Part shown: piece by piece, positions 1 through 7,829 of the stretch
Position numbering within the stretch: position 1 is the first letter of the stretch
Layout: the number at the start of each line of letters is the position of its first letter
NCBI GenBank assembly: GCA_019425105.1
Contig: JAHYYD010000001.1
Span: 1 to 36,033 of the forward strand
From: Actinomycetota bacterium
GTDB lineage: Bacteria; Actinomycetota; Actinomycetes; Actinomycetales; Actinomycetaceae
Reading direction: 5' to 3'
Length of the DNA stretch: 36,033 nt
Notes under the pieces: generated by a model
What the model was told of the DNA's origin: nothing
The model's database searches: none
Seen by the model: only the letters and a program-made list of their open reading frames with translations
Position numbers and translations under genes: made by a program

Positions 1-826
1 TGACCAGGCCGTTGATGGTTTGGGTTTCTCCGGTGAAGGGGTTGGTGGCCGTACCTGACCAGGTGGTGGTGAGTGTGATGGTGCGGGTGGCGTCGGGGTA
101 GGGTCCGTCGAAGCGTGAGCGCCACCCGTTGGGCGGCGTGTAGTAGTGGCGGATCAGCCGGGGGTCCTTGTTCAGGTCCATGCCCTTCTCGTATGGCATT
201 CCGTGGTAGGCGGTGACGGTGTTCGGGGTGCCGTCGCCCCAGTCCCACTCGTAACTAGTGGCTCTGAGAGTGATGGTAATGTCGTGTCCCAGCAGGTTGA
301 TCGTGTGGGTCTGTGTGGGGTGGGTGGCTGCCACGATCGTGGGAATGTACTTGTTCGTAAACGACACCTTCGACGGCCGCTTATGCAAACCCGCACCATC
401 AGCGTGAATGATCGTGGCTGCGTAGTACAGAATCTCGCGCGTGGTTGGCGTCCACCCCGATTCACCAGTTTTGGGGAAGACAGGACGACATGCATATAGT
501 GCGGTACTTCCGTCTGACTGAATGCCCTCGTGTCCTTTTCCGTCACAATTTCTATCTGCCATGGCAGTCACTGCGTCAGGACTCGCAATGGCAGAATTTG
601 ATTGCCGAATTGTGTCATCAGCTGGTGACTCATTACTAGGCTGAGTACTTCCGCTATATTGTCTGATGACCTGCTTAAGGAGAAAATCAATCGCGTCATC
701 ATGCGCATCTGTGTCATAGAAGGGAGGGGGAGTAACTTCCTCCGCGTGCGCTGTGTGCGCACCGACTGTAAACAGGAGTGGAGCGATAGTTGCCGATATG
801 ATAAATCGAAAGAATTTCTCACGCAT
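1..826 (-). CDS. Secreted PKD-domain protein, copy A (3' end cut by window)
   Basis: Reading the complement from the ATG at 826 gives 275 open codons that run off the left window edge. Residues 1-28 form a signal peptide (basic MREK start, hydrophobic core, AHA-EE cleavage site). About residues 190-265 contain YEWDWGDGTPN, the signature of a PKD beta-sandwich, so an exported adhesion or recognition role is an inference. The start ATG overlaps the stop of the upstream DUF6318-like gene by 8 nt (ATGCGTGA, 826-819), which suggests translational coupling. The C-terminal half is nearly identical to the protein at 3127-4083, whereas the first ~130 mature residues share almost nothing with it. No catalytic motif was seen. 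Confidence 0.85.
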   Translation of the reverse strand, partial: MREKFFRFIISATIAPLLFTVGAHTAHAEEVTPPPFYDTDAHDDAIDFLLKQVIRQYSGSTQPSNESPADDTIRQSNSAIASPDAVTAMADRNCDGKGHEGIQSDGSTALYACRPVFPKTGESGWTPTTREILYYAATIIHADGAGLHKRPSKVSFTNKYIPTIVAATHPTQTHTINLLGHDITITLRATSYEWDWGDGTPNTVTAYHGMPYEKGMDLNKDPRLIRHYYTPPNGWRSRFDGPYPDATRTITLTTTWSGTATNPFTGETQTINGLV

Positions 827-1688
827 TTGTCTTTTCCATTCCCGCCTGGGTTACAACCCATTGGTCATTATTCCATGTCATCACTAGTGCAAAAATGGAA
901 TGGTATTGCTGATCGTGAACATAAATGTTCTTATTCTGGCAAATCGTTCCATCCGACGAGTTGATAGCTAACACAACTGTCACTGTGCCAGGTACATTCT
1001 CGTCACCTGCTAATTCCGTGGGCTCAAGCTTGAGAACGTGCTCCACGACGGAACTATTGTTAAATACCCATCCATCACCGTAGATATCGCTGATCCTCTG
1101 CGTAACCTCATGTGCGAACTTTGAGTCACTATCAGACATATCTACCAGTGGCCGTGTATCTCCTGTATTCCACGCATAAACCATGAGCGCGAGGTAGTGT
1201 TCTGCGGCTGCTTCTGCTCCTCGTTCGGTGTTTTCTGTGGCTTCGGCGGGTAGTTCGGGTTTGGTGTAGGTGTCCGCCGCGAACTCGGCGGGGCGCACGA
1301 GGACGCCGTCGGGGCCGATCTGGTAGCCGCCCGACATCGCGGCCTCGCTCGACAGTGATGGTGCGGGCGCGGGCTGCGTGGTAGGGGCTGTGGCTGCGAC
1401 GCTGGGTTTTTCGCCCCAGGCGTGCCACCATCCTTCGGCGACGCCGTTGATGTAGACGGCGAAGACGGCTCCTGCGGCGAGGCACACGTAGACCACGCGC
1501 ATCGTCCAATAGAACGGCTCGACGTGCAGCCACGCTTGAAGCCGGGGGTGGGTCCCCGCGGGCGGGTTGTCGTCACCAACCCCCGGCCCGCTACCGGCCT
1601 CAAAGACCGCGTCCCGCGGTGCGGCGTCGTGCCGCAGCTGGTCCTCGTCCTCGGTGTCGAGGTGGTCGAACAATGGTGGAACCGTCAT
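819..1688 (-). CDS. DUF6318-like single-pass membrane protein, copy A
   Basis: 289 aa. An acidic cytoplasmic N-terminus (~60 residues) is followed by one membrane segment (about residues 62-80, VVYVCLAAGAVFAVYI), a Pro/Ala linker, and an extracellular domain with the AEHYLALMVYAWNTGDT stretch typical of DUF6318-like proteins; family assignment is from memory. The start at 1688 is preferred over an in-frame ATG at 1706 because GGAGGAG (1698-1704) lies 9 nt upstream and overlaps the alternative start region. The first ~170 residues are almost identical to the copy at 4076-4942, including 146 identical nucleotides (1390-1535 = 4647-4792). The C-terminal ~115 residues are much more diverged. It is probably co-translated with the PKD gene. 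Function is unknown. Confidence 0.85.
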   Translation of the reverse strand: MTVPPLFDHLDTEDEDQLRHDAAPRDAVFEAGSGPGVGDDNPPAGTHPRLQAWLHVEPFYWTMRVVYVCLAAGAVFAVYINGVAEGWWHAWGEKPSVAATAPTTQPAPAPSLSSEAAMSGGYQIGPDGVLVRPAEFAADTYTKPELPAEATENTERGAEAAAEHYLALMVYAWNTGDTRPLVDMSDSDSKFAHEVTQRISDIYGDGWVFNNSSVVEHVLKLEPTELAGDENVPGTVTVVLAINSSDGTICQNKNIYVHDQQYHSIFALVMTWNNDQWVVTQAGMEKTNA

Positions 1689-1811
1689 GGCGTTGTACTC
1701 CTCCACGGTGAGGTGCCCTCCGACGCGCCCCCACCCTTGGGAGCGCGCCCTTTCTCATCAGGGTACGCGCAGAACCGACACGAAACACTAAGAATGCTGC
1801 GCAACCATCAC

Positions 1812-1853
1812 GCACATCCTCCCACCCACATTCCCGTAACCGCACGGATGTGC
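1812..1853. promoter_or_regulatory. Shared upstream element, copy 1: GCACAT-N24-GCACGGATGTGC
   Basis: GCACAT (1812) is followed exactly 30 bp later by the imperfect palindrome GCACGGATGTGC (1842-1853). The same arrangement recurs at 5066-5107 and 14759-14800. It lies 154 bp upstream of the copy A start, between that gene and the divergent Abi gene. It looks like an operator array with half-sites on one face of the helix. The binding protein is unknown. Confidence 0.5.
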
Positions 1854-1861
1854 ATGCCCGG

Positions 1862-1874
1862 CCCCGGCCTCGTC
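1862..1874 (+). repeat. 13-mer CCCCGGCCTCGTC, copy 1
   Basis: Exact copy in the spacer between the DUF6318-like and Abi genes. Five other exact copies occur in the window, all in this orientation. Confidence 0.6.
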
Positions 1875-1924
1875 GCGATCTGAGGGTATGGGCGTGTGAG
1901 TTCGCGCGTCACAGGCAAGGGGGC

Positions 1925-1954
1925 TTGAGCCCACAATGGAATACGTTGTAGACT
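1925..1954 (+). promoter_or_regulatory. Possible promoter of the Abi gene
   Basis: TTGAGC (1925-1930), an 18-bp spacer and TAGACT (1949-1954) lie about 70 bp before the start at 2026. This is a moderate match to a sigma-70-type promoter, by inspection only. Confidence 0.3.
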
Positions 1955-2025
1955 TTTGGTAACCGTTCAGCCCGCCGCTCCCTCGGAGTGGACGGGCTGG
2001 ATTTCTATCTGGAAGGTCAGATGGT

Positions 2026-3020
2026 ATGGACGAGCAGGTCAAGGATCCGACCACAATCGACGAACAGATCCACATTCTGTCTGAGCGAGGCATGCAGGTG
2101 GATGCCGATCTCGCACGTCAGTGGCTTCGTAGTGTCTCCTATTACCGCTTGTCGGGCTACTGGTACCCGTATCGCGAGCAACTTGAGTCCGCCCCAGGAT
2201 GCCGGTTCGCGCCGACACGTTTGTACTGGGCTCAACCTTTACTGAAGTGGCTGGCCTGTATGAGTTTGATCGTAAACTACGCACACTCGTCCACGATGGG
2301 ATCGAACGCATCGAGATCGCTTTACGTACGCGTGTTGGCGAGTGGATTGTTGCTCGTGGTCCGCTCGCCTACGAAGCGAAGGATCTGTTCCGGCCAGACT
2401 TCGACCATAAGTCTTGGTTGACCACCGCTCGTAGGCGGCTCAAACGCGCCGAGGGCAATAATGCCGCAATCAGGCACTATTCAGAAAAGTACGAGGGATA
2501 CCCGTTTTGGGTACTCGCTGAAACATTGGACTTTGCCGATATTTCGAAGCTGTACGCCGGACTCCCCATCAATGCGCAGCATGAGATCTCACGTAGCTTC
2601 GGTTTCGTTATCGACCCACTGAGATTGAAGGGCAAGCACAGGAAGAACTATTACTCCAGAGATCCCTTAGCACGATGGTGTGAGCAGCTGACAGTCGTGC
2701 GTAACGTTTGTGCTCACCACGGACGTCTGTTCAACCGAAACCTGCTGCCAGCGTCGACCGTCGCATTTCGCACAATTGACGGCTTGGAGTCGCTTCCCGA
2801 GGGACAAAGCGACAAACTCTTTGGGGCACTTCTCGTCATGGCATTCATGCTGAATAGCATCTCACCTGGCACAAGCTGGACAGCCAAAGTGAGCGGTTTG
2901 GTGCAGGACGAGTACGCGCAGCTTAATCTACGTTCTGTCACCGAGATGGGTTTTCCTCATGAGTGGGCAGGTAGCTTTAGCCAGCTGCGAATCAATCGGC
3001 ATAAGCAGTGTCCGCAATAA
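2026..3020 (+). pseudogene. Abi_2 (AbiD/AbiF-like) HEPN abortive-infection gene, frameshifted
   Basis: The Abi_2 family comprises phage-defence proteins with a HEPN-type RNase fold. The N-terminal segment (TIDEQIHILSERGM, SVSYYRLSGYWYPYR) is read from ATG 2026 in one frame. The rest (GSTFTEVAGLYEFDRKLR, then RNVCAHHGRLFNR) is read one frame back, from about 2199 to 3020. RNVCAH is the R-x4-H catalytic signature of HEPN RNases. The frames join between about 2187 and 2212, near a short C-run (GCCCCAGG), as expected for a 1-nt loss. Sequencing error or programmed -1 shifting are alternatives. The in-frame ATG at 2199 could express a truncated protein that retains the R-x4-H motif. GGAAGG lies about 10 nt before 2026. 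The gene sits between the two copies of the duplicated membrane/PKD unit. Confidence 0.75.
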
Positions 3021-3126
3021 CAGAACTAGCCAGTTCCGGGGGCGTCATGAACCTGAGGGCCAGCGCGCGCGCCCAATTGGCAAGGATCATCGGGGTCGCG
3101 TAGGTTCTCATCTGTGTAGTGGTGTT

Positions 3127-4083
3127 TTAGTGGCCTTGTTTTTCTTCCCAGGTGTCGGTGTTTGAGACGGTGAGGTGGTTGAGGGGGAAGGGGCCTGTTG
3201 TCTCCGTCGTGGTGACCAGGCCGTTGATGGTCTGGGTCTCGCCGGTGAAGGGGTTGGTGGCCGTGCCGGCCCAGGTGGTGGTCAGGGTGATGGTGCGTGT
3301 GGCGTCGGGGTAGGGTCCGTCGAAGCGTGAGCGCCACCCGTTGGGTGGGGTGTAGTAGTGGCGGATGAGCCTGGGGTCCTTGTTGGGGTCCATGCCCTTT
3401 TCGAAGGCCATTCCGTGGTAGGCGGTGATGGTGTGTGGGGTGCCGTCGCCCCAGTCCCATTCGTAGTTGGTGGCTTTCAGGGTGATGGTGATGTCGTGGC
3501 CCAATAGGTTGATGACGTGAGTCTGGGTCGGGTTGGTGACCGATACGAGGGTCGGGATGTACTTATTCGTGTACGAGACGCCAGTGGGGCGCTTGCGCAA
3601 ACCAGCACCGTCTGGGTGGATGGTGGCGGCGGCCAGGTAGAGGATGTCGCGTGTGGTGGGGATGCGACCGGGGTCCTGATCGGAGCCTCCCTCAGGATCT
3701 GGCGGCAGAGGGCAGTTATCGACAGTGTCGTCGTCGGACACCGTCGGGCTGTTAGGGGCCTTGTTCACGTACACGTTCTTACAACGTGCAGCGCCCGCGT
3801 AAGAGGCGGCAGTCGGATCAACTACCCCTTCGGCAGTCTCATGCGCCCGCTGATCCGCCACATTCGAGCTGCTGCTGCCTTGCTGAGGAGAAGACCGATC
3901 ATTGTCTACTCGCCATGCTCCAGCGTACATTCCACCTGGGGTTGAAGATACGCAGAATCCAGATGGAATACCCGAGTTATAATCGCAGGACGTTGGAACG
4001 CTATCGGCAACTGTGGCAGCTGTCGGCGCGAATAGCAGGATGGTACCTAATATGATTCCTCCTGCGCGGAGCGGATTACTCAC
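3127..4083 (-). CDS. Secreted PKD-domain protein, copy B
   Basis: 318 aa from a GTG start at 4083. That start overlaps the upstream stop by 8 nt (GTGAGTAA, 4083-4076), exactly as the ATG does in copy A. In-frame ATGs at 4107 and 4092 are alternatives but lie further inside the upstream gene. A signal peptide (ATVA-DS cleavage) leads to a mature N-terminal region rich in Ser/Asn/Asp with scattered Cys, then a PKD domain with YEWDWGDGTPH around residue 207. It ends DTWEEKQGH without an LPXTG motif or membrane anchor, so it is probably released. The region from TTRDIL onward closely matches copy A; the part before it does not. Partner and function are unknown. Confidence 0.8.
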   Translation of the reverse strand: MSNPLRAGGIILGTILLFAPTAATVADSVPTSCDYNSGIPSGFCVSSTPGGMYAGAWRVDNDRSSPQQGSSSSNVADQRAHETAEGVVDPTAASYAGAARCKNVYVNKAPNSPTVSDDDTVDNCPLPPDPEGGSDQDPGRIPTTRDILYLAAATIHPDGAGLRKRPTGVSYTNKYIPTLVSVTNPTQTHVINLLGHDITITLKATNYEWDWGDGTPHTITAYHGMAFEKGMDPNKDPRLIRHYYTPPNGWRSRFDGPYPDATRTITLTTTWAGTATNPFTGETQTINGLVTTTETTGPFPLNHLTVSNTDTWEEKQGH

Positions 4084-4942
4084 TTTTACCATGGGGGATA
4101 TTCCCATCAGTCACGAGCCACCGGTCACCCTGCCACGTCATGAAGAGTGCGAAGCTCAAGGTATATTCGTTATCGCTTACAACAATCCGCTGCCCTTGAC
4201 AAGAAGTTCCATTGGTAGTCGTTACATGGAACAGGACACCGATAGTGTTGGGTGGTACACCCATTTCTTCCGTAATGGGTTCGACTTCCACAATGCTCGT
4301 AATGGTTGCGGCATTCCCATATGCCCAACCGTTTGAGTAAAGCGAATTGATGGCGTTGATGTGCCCATCGGCAAACGGGACGTTCTCTGTAGACAAGGTT
4401 GCCAAAGTTTGTGTGTCTCCCGTGTTCCATGCATAGCTGAGCGTAGCCACGTAGTGTTCGGCTGCGAGTTCTGCTCCTCGTTCGGTGTTTTCCTTCGCTT
4501 CGTCAGGTAACTCGGGTTTGGTGTAGGTGTCTGCCGCAAACTGAGCTGGCCGCACGAGGATACCGTCGGGGCCGATCTGGTAGCCGCCCGACATGGCCGC
4601 CTCGCTCGACAGGCTCGGTGCGGGCGTAGGCTGGGCGGCGGGGGCCGTGGCTGCGACGCTGGGTTTTTCGCCCCAGGCGTGCCACCATCCTTCGGCGACG
4701 CCGTTGATGTAGACGGCGAAGACGGCTCCTGCGGCGAGGCACACGTAGACCACGCGCATCGTCCAATAGAACGGCTCGACGTGCAGCCACGCCTGGGCGC
4801 GCTCCCGCACGCCTCCGGGATGCGCGCGCGTGGTCCGGTGCTCAGCATCGGCCTCGAGCCCTGCTTCCCGCGACGCGGCATCGCGCCGCAGCTGATCCTC
4901 ATCCTCGCTATCGAAGTGATCGAACAATGGTGGAACCGTCAT
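4076..4942 (-). CDS. DUF6318-like single-pass membrane protein, copy B
   Basis: 288 aa, with the same architecture as copy A: acidic cytoplasmic N-terminus, one membrane helix, Pro-rich linker and extracellular DUF6318-like domain (AEHYVATLSYAWNTGDT). The start is set at 4942 because the same GGAGGAG ribosome site lies 9 nt upstream. The leader before it resembles that of copy A, including a G/C hairpin and a CCTC segment that could pair with the ribosome site. From about residue 180 the sequence diverges from copy A (the start of that region reads STENVPFADG versus SDSDSKFAHE), although the overall pattern persists (FALxMTW near the end). It is probably co-translated with the PKD protein. 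Confidence 0.85.
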   Translation of the reverse strand: MTVPPLFDHFDSEDEDQLRRDAASREAGLEADAEHRTTRAHPGGVRERAQAWLHVEPFYWTMRVVYVCLAAGAVFAVYINGVAEGWWHAWGEKPSVAATAPAAQPTPAPSLSSEAAMSGGYQIGPDGILVRPAQFAADTYTKPELPDEAKENTERGAELAAEHYVATLSYAWNTGDTQTLATLSTENVPFADGHINAINSLYSNGWAYGNAATITSIVEVEPITEEMGVPPNTIGVLFHVTTTNGTSCQGQRIVVSDNEYTLSFALFMTWQGDRWLVTDGNIPHGKSE

Positions 4943-5065
4943 GGCGTTGTACTCCTCCACGGTGAGGTGCCCTGCGACGTGCCCCCGTCCTTGGAGGCGC
5001 GCCCTACTGTTTCAGGGTACGCGCAGAACCAGCATGAAATACTAAGAATGCTGCGCAACCATCAC

Positions 5066-5107
5066 GCACATTCGCCCGATTTATGATGATCGGCGGCACA
5101 GATGTGC
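5066..5107. promoter_or_regulatory. Shared upstream element, copy 2: GCACAT-N24-GCACAGATGTGC
   Basis: GCACAT at 5066 is followed by GCACAGATGTGC at 5096-5107, again 30 bp apart. It is 154 bp upstream of the copy B start at 4942, exactly the distance seen in copy A. The 24-bp interior differs from copies 1 and 3, so the ends and spacing are what is conserved. Confidence 0.5.
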
Positions 5108-5220
5108 ATCCGTTGTGAGCTTCTCCTGTTTGAACTCGTCAAATGTCTTTCTGTGCTCTCTGCACGCGTGCGACCTACAGGTGAAACTGTGGACCATTAT
5201 CGGGACGCAGATGTCGATCG

Positions 5221-5246
5221 GGCGCAAAATGGCGCGAATTTGCGCC
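5221..5246. repeat. Inverted repeat GGCGCAAA-N10-TTTGCGCC
   Basis: Perfect 8-bp arms around a 10-nt centre, about 80 bp left of the parS-like site and without a T-tract. It could be a protein-binding site. No gene was recognised between 5108 and 5558; the long open frame there does not look like a protein. Confidence 0.4.
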
Positions 5247-5325
5247 GCGTCAGTCAAGTGTCCGAGTGGGATAAACGGGCGTGCGTTGAAGGCTCCTGGG
5301 GTGGGAGCGCCCGCTGGCCGGCAGT

Positions 5326-5341
5326 TGTTTCACGTGAAACG
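5326..5341. other. parS-like ParB-binding site
   Basis: TGTTTCACGTGAAACG matches the widely conserved bacterial parS consensus TGTTTCACGTGAAACA at 15 of 16 positions and contains the perfect 14-bp palindrome GTTTCACGTGAAAC. parS sites nucleate ParB spreading for chromosome segregation and usually cluster around the replication origin, so this segment may be origin-proximal. It lies in a stretch without a recognised gene. Confidence 0.8.
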
Positions 5342-5558
5342 CCCCAATGTGAGGTCCGCAGCCTGCGCCGAACAGGGGAGTAGCGGCAGTGTCGCTCGCT
5401 CTCCGTGCGGACCTATCCTCATGGCGGAGAGTATCCATCGAACAGACGCGACGATGAGGGCCGAGCGCGGTAGGCGCCTCGTCAATCGGATCAAGTCGAG
5501 GAGGCGGTGGCAGCCCTCCGTGAGGACAGGGACCACGCCCTCGTGTACACATACGACT

Positions 5559-5828
5559 ATGACGAAGCGAGACGATAAGAGCTTGGCGGAACAGAACGCC
5601 GAAATCCGGCGGTGGGCGGAAGAAAACGGCTTCACGGTCGGGTCGAGGCTGGGTGAGAAGCGGGACGCGGTGGAGCTTGCCGCTTCTCGAGTACCGGTCG
5701 TCGAGGTCACGGTGCACATCGACGAGGACGTGTACGAGGCGGCGATGCTGCGCGCAACCTACGACGGGTACGACAATGCTTCCGAGGTTGTCGAAGCGGC
5801 GCTCCGAGAGTGGGCACGAGGGTACTAG
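5559..5828 (+). CDS. Small Lsr2-like / ribbon-helix-helix DNA-binding protein
   Basis: 89 aa. Residues ~12-32 (NAEIRRWAEENGFTVGSR) resemble the DNA-binding helix-turn-helix of the actinobacterial nucleoid protein Lsr2, although the minor-groove RGR loop is altered. Residues ~48-89 (VEVTVHIDEDVYEAAML...NASEVVEAALREW) have the beta-helix-helix pattern of ribbon-helix-helix regulators and antitoxins. The start at 5559 is chosen because similarity begins there; the upstream extension to 5115 looks non-coding. No ribosome site is visible, and TACACA (5546-5551) ends 7 nt before the ATG, so a leaderless mRNA is possible. No toxin gene follows. A DNA-binding regulator is the best guess. Confidence 0.6.
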   Translation: MTKRDDKSLAEQNAEIRRWAEENGFTVGSRLGEKRDAVELAASRVPVVEVTVHIDEDVYEAAMLRATYDGYDNASEVVEAALREWARGY

Positions 5829-6024
5829 GCCCGCCGAGATGCATTCCGCTAGTTGTCGCGGCGTCTCAGGCGGGGTCGTCCATTGCGAGGAGGCTGTGCG
5901 ACACGTCGTGGGTTTTCTCGGCGGTGATATTAGCTGTGATTATGATTCGACAGAGAAGGGTGGTTCGGAGTTCATCGCTCGGGCCCTGATTTCAATGTTG
6001 AAGGTCAGATAAACGAGGGAGCAC

Positions 6025-6729
6025 ATGGACGCGATCGATGAGTTGATTGACGCTGCGCAGACCTTCTACGAGGATGCGCGCAGGGATGAGAATGGGCGCT
6101 CGCGCTCGTGGGAGCATTGCTATCGCGTCTTTCGAGATGCGCGGACCGACCCTTCCCCGGACTATGACTATTTGAGCCTGCACCTCGCTTTCTACCTGGC
6201 GAGCTGGGGAATGTATCGGGGCTCGTGCTTCCTGCTTCAGAAGGACTACAAGGTGCTTTCGCCCGTTGTCGAGAAGATCCTGAAGCCCGAATACGACTGC
6301 CTGTTCGGGCTCGCGTGTGCGGATGTGCGAAACAGTGACGTTTGGGAGCAGCTCAAGAAGCTCTACGACTACATCGCCGACTATTATTTCCGGCCGATCC
6401 GCGATAAGGTCGCGGGACGTGAAGTTACGACTCCTGTGTCGCCGGTCCTCATCACGAAAATCCTCATGGGAACGCTCGGATGCGTGCCCGCGTACGACAG
6501 ATTCTTTCAGGATGGCGTTGCGACATACAAGGTGACGACGCAGGAATACAGCCGGAATTCCCTCCTCAAGCTCGTGGACTTCTACGAGGCCCACAACGAC
6601 CGCCTCGAGGAAGCGCGGCGTGGAATGCAGTACGAGGACCTGACCTATCCGCAGATGAAGCTGCTCGATATGGGGTTTTGGCAGGTTGGGTTCGAAAAAG
6701 AAGCGAAGGACGCCAAGACCCGTCACTGA
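6025..6729 (+). CDS. Unrecognised cytosolic protein
   Basis: 234 aa, starting after GAGGGAG placed about 7 nt upstream of the ATG. It is mostly helical and soluble, rich in aromatic residues (SWEHCYRVFRDARTD, YDYLSLHLAFYLASWGMYRG, LYDYIADYYF), with no signal peptide and no membrane segment. Codon use and the ribosome site indicate a real gene, and a terminator follows 11 nt after the stop. I recognise no domain; similar proteins exist as conserved hypotheticals to my recollection. It stands alone. Confidence 0.8.
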   Translation: MDAIDELIDAAQTFYEDARRDENGRSRSWEHCYRVFRDARTDPSPDYDYLSLHLAFYLASWGMYRGSCFLLQKDYKVLSPVVEKILKPEYDCLFGLACADVRNSDVWEQLKKLYDYIADYYFRPIRDKVAGREVTTPVSPVLITKILMGTLGCVPAYDRFFQDGVATYKVTTQEYSRNSLLKLVDFYEAHNDRLEEARRGMQYEDLTYPQMKLLDMGFWQVGFEKEAKDAKTRH

Positions 6730-6740
6730 CCGTCTGTGGG

Positions 6741-6759
6741 CTCGGCGACGCCGAGTTTT
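6741..6759 (+). terminator. Rho-independent terminator
   Basis: CTCGG-CGACG-CCGAG followed by TTTT, 11 nt after the stop of the 6025-6729 gene. Confidence 0.75.
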
Positions 6760-6832
6760 CGGTCATCGCCGACCCCACCAAGAGTCGCTTACCCCCTCGA
6801 TGCGTACGTGCCGCCCGCGGTGAGGATGGTGG

Positions 6833-7030
6833 GTGGCCGAATCCTTGTGGGCCACCCTCACAACCGAGTACTACTACCGGCGCACCTTCACCATAGGCGA
6901 CAAGGTCTACACCGGGGTCGCCACCTGGATCGAAGACTTCTACAACCGCCGCCGCATCCACACCAGCCTCGGCGGCAGATCCCCCATCGAATACGAACTA
7001 CACCAAGCGGCCTGGACAACAGCCGCATAA
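6833..7030 (+). pseudogene. IS3-family transposase, C-terminal fragment
   Basis: About 65 residues (AESLWATLTTEYYYRR..., WIEDFYNRRRIHTSLGG, SPIEYE) match the end of the integrase core of IS3-type OrfB transposases, including the closing Glu region and the FYNRRRIHTSLG motif. The rest of the transposase, including the first two Asp residues of the DDE site, is absent, so this is a relic. The stretch 7031-7161 holds no gene; GAAGAGCC near 7086-7093 resembles an ISL3-type end. Confidence 0.75.
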
Positions 7031-7161
7031 ACAAACCGTCAACAACTTGCTCACAGGCCCAGACCCCAACTACACCCCCAATTATGAAGAGCCCCAAAAG
7101 ATGAGTCAGCCATGGGAATTTCCTCCTGTGTTCACGCTCATTCGGGCTGTAGAGTTGGGGT

Positions 7162-7824
7162 ATGTCAACGACCATCGACGTCTATCCGACAACGAGCTTC
7201 ATGCCGCTCGTGGAGCAGACACGCGCCCGCACACAGGAGCTTTTCCAGCAGCTCCTTGACAGACACGGAGTCGGCTCTCGGATCGAAGTCAAGGCGTTCT
7301 ACCCCTCTGCGGGGGGCTCGCAGCTCCGCTTCGTTGACGAAAGTTTGGCCTGGGAACCAGGTATGGAACTTGGCTTTGGCTACTGGATTAACGGCGAGTG
7401 GGACTCCACCTCTTGGCCTAGTTGTTTCGCTGTCGAGGATGATGATCGGATCACTGAAGAAGATCTCGTTTATCCGTTCAACTCAAAACCAGAACATCTT
7501 GGACTGTGGAGCATCGTCGAGGAGTTTGAGAATCTGCTGCCACCCGAGCAGCTAGCAAAGGTACTTCGTCAAGATCATTACTGGTATGAATACCGAAACA
7601 TGGGCGGCCCTGCTGTTGCATCGACAGGGTACGGGCTGGTTGCAGCAGCTCTTGCCGAAGCAACCAACGGAGTCATCGCCTCATTCGACAGTGCATTCGA
7701 CATTGAACACAATGGCGAATCTGCTCAACAATTCCTCACCTGGTGGGGCGACAAGCAAATGACTTTCTACGGAACTGAATCATTTAAGAGAAGCCGCGTA
7801 GCGTTTAGATCCCGGCGGGGATGA
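7162..7824 (+). CDS. Unrecognised protein, 3' end possibly altered by an IS remnant
   Basis: 220 aa, soluble and acidic, with a Trp/Tyr-rich centre (WINGEWDSTSWPSCFAVEDDD, LRQDHYWYEYRNMGG) followed by an Ala-rich helix and LTWWGDKQMTFYG. It begins leaderlessly: TAGAGT (7150-7155) lies 6 nt before the ATG and no ribosome site is visible. Composition and size are reminiscent of immunity proteins of polymorphic toxin systems, but I do not recognise the family. The last ~12 residues (FKRSRVAFRSRRG) run into sequence that belongs to the ISL3 remnant on the other strand, so the original C-terminus may have been replaced. Confidence 0.65.
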   Translation: MSTTIDVYPTTSFMPLVEQTRARTQELFQQLLDRHGVGSRIEVKAFYPSAGGSQLRFVDESLAWEPGMELGFGYWINGEWDSTSWPSCFAVEDDDRITEEDLVYPFNSKPEHLGLWSIVEEFENLLPPEQLAKVLRQDHYWYEYRNMGGPAVASTGYGLVAAALAEATNGVIASFDSAFDIEHNGESAQQFLTWWGDKQMTFYGTESFKRSRVAFRSRRG

Positions 7825-7829
7825 TGTCT

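Noticed and set aside
5250..5300. GTGTCCGAGTGG stretch resembling the D-arm of a Ser/Leu tRNA
   Set aside because: No convincing anticodon stem, T-arm or acceptor pairing could be found around it.
5115..5558. Long open frame in front of the small DNA-binding gene
   Set aside because: It reads through the parS-like site and the inverted repeat, has no homology-like segments and no ribosome site; only the part from 5559 looks coding.
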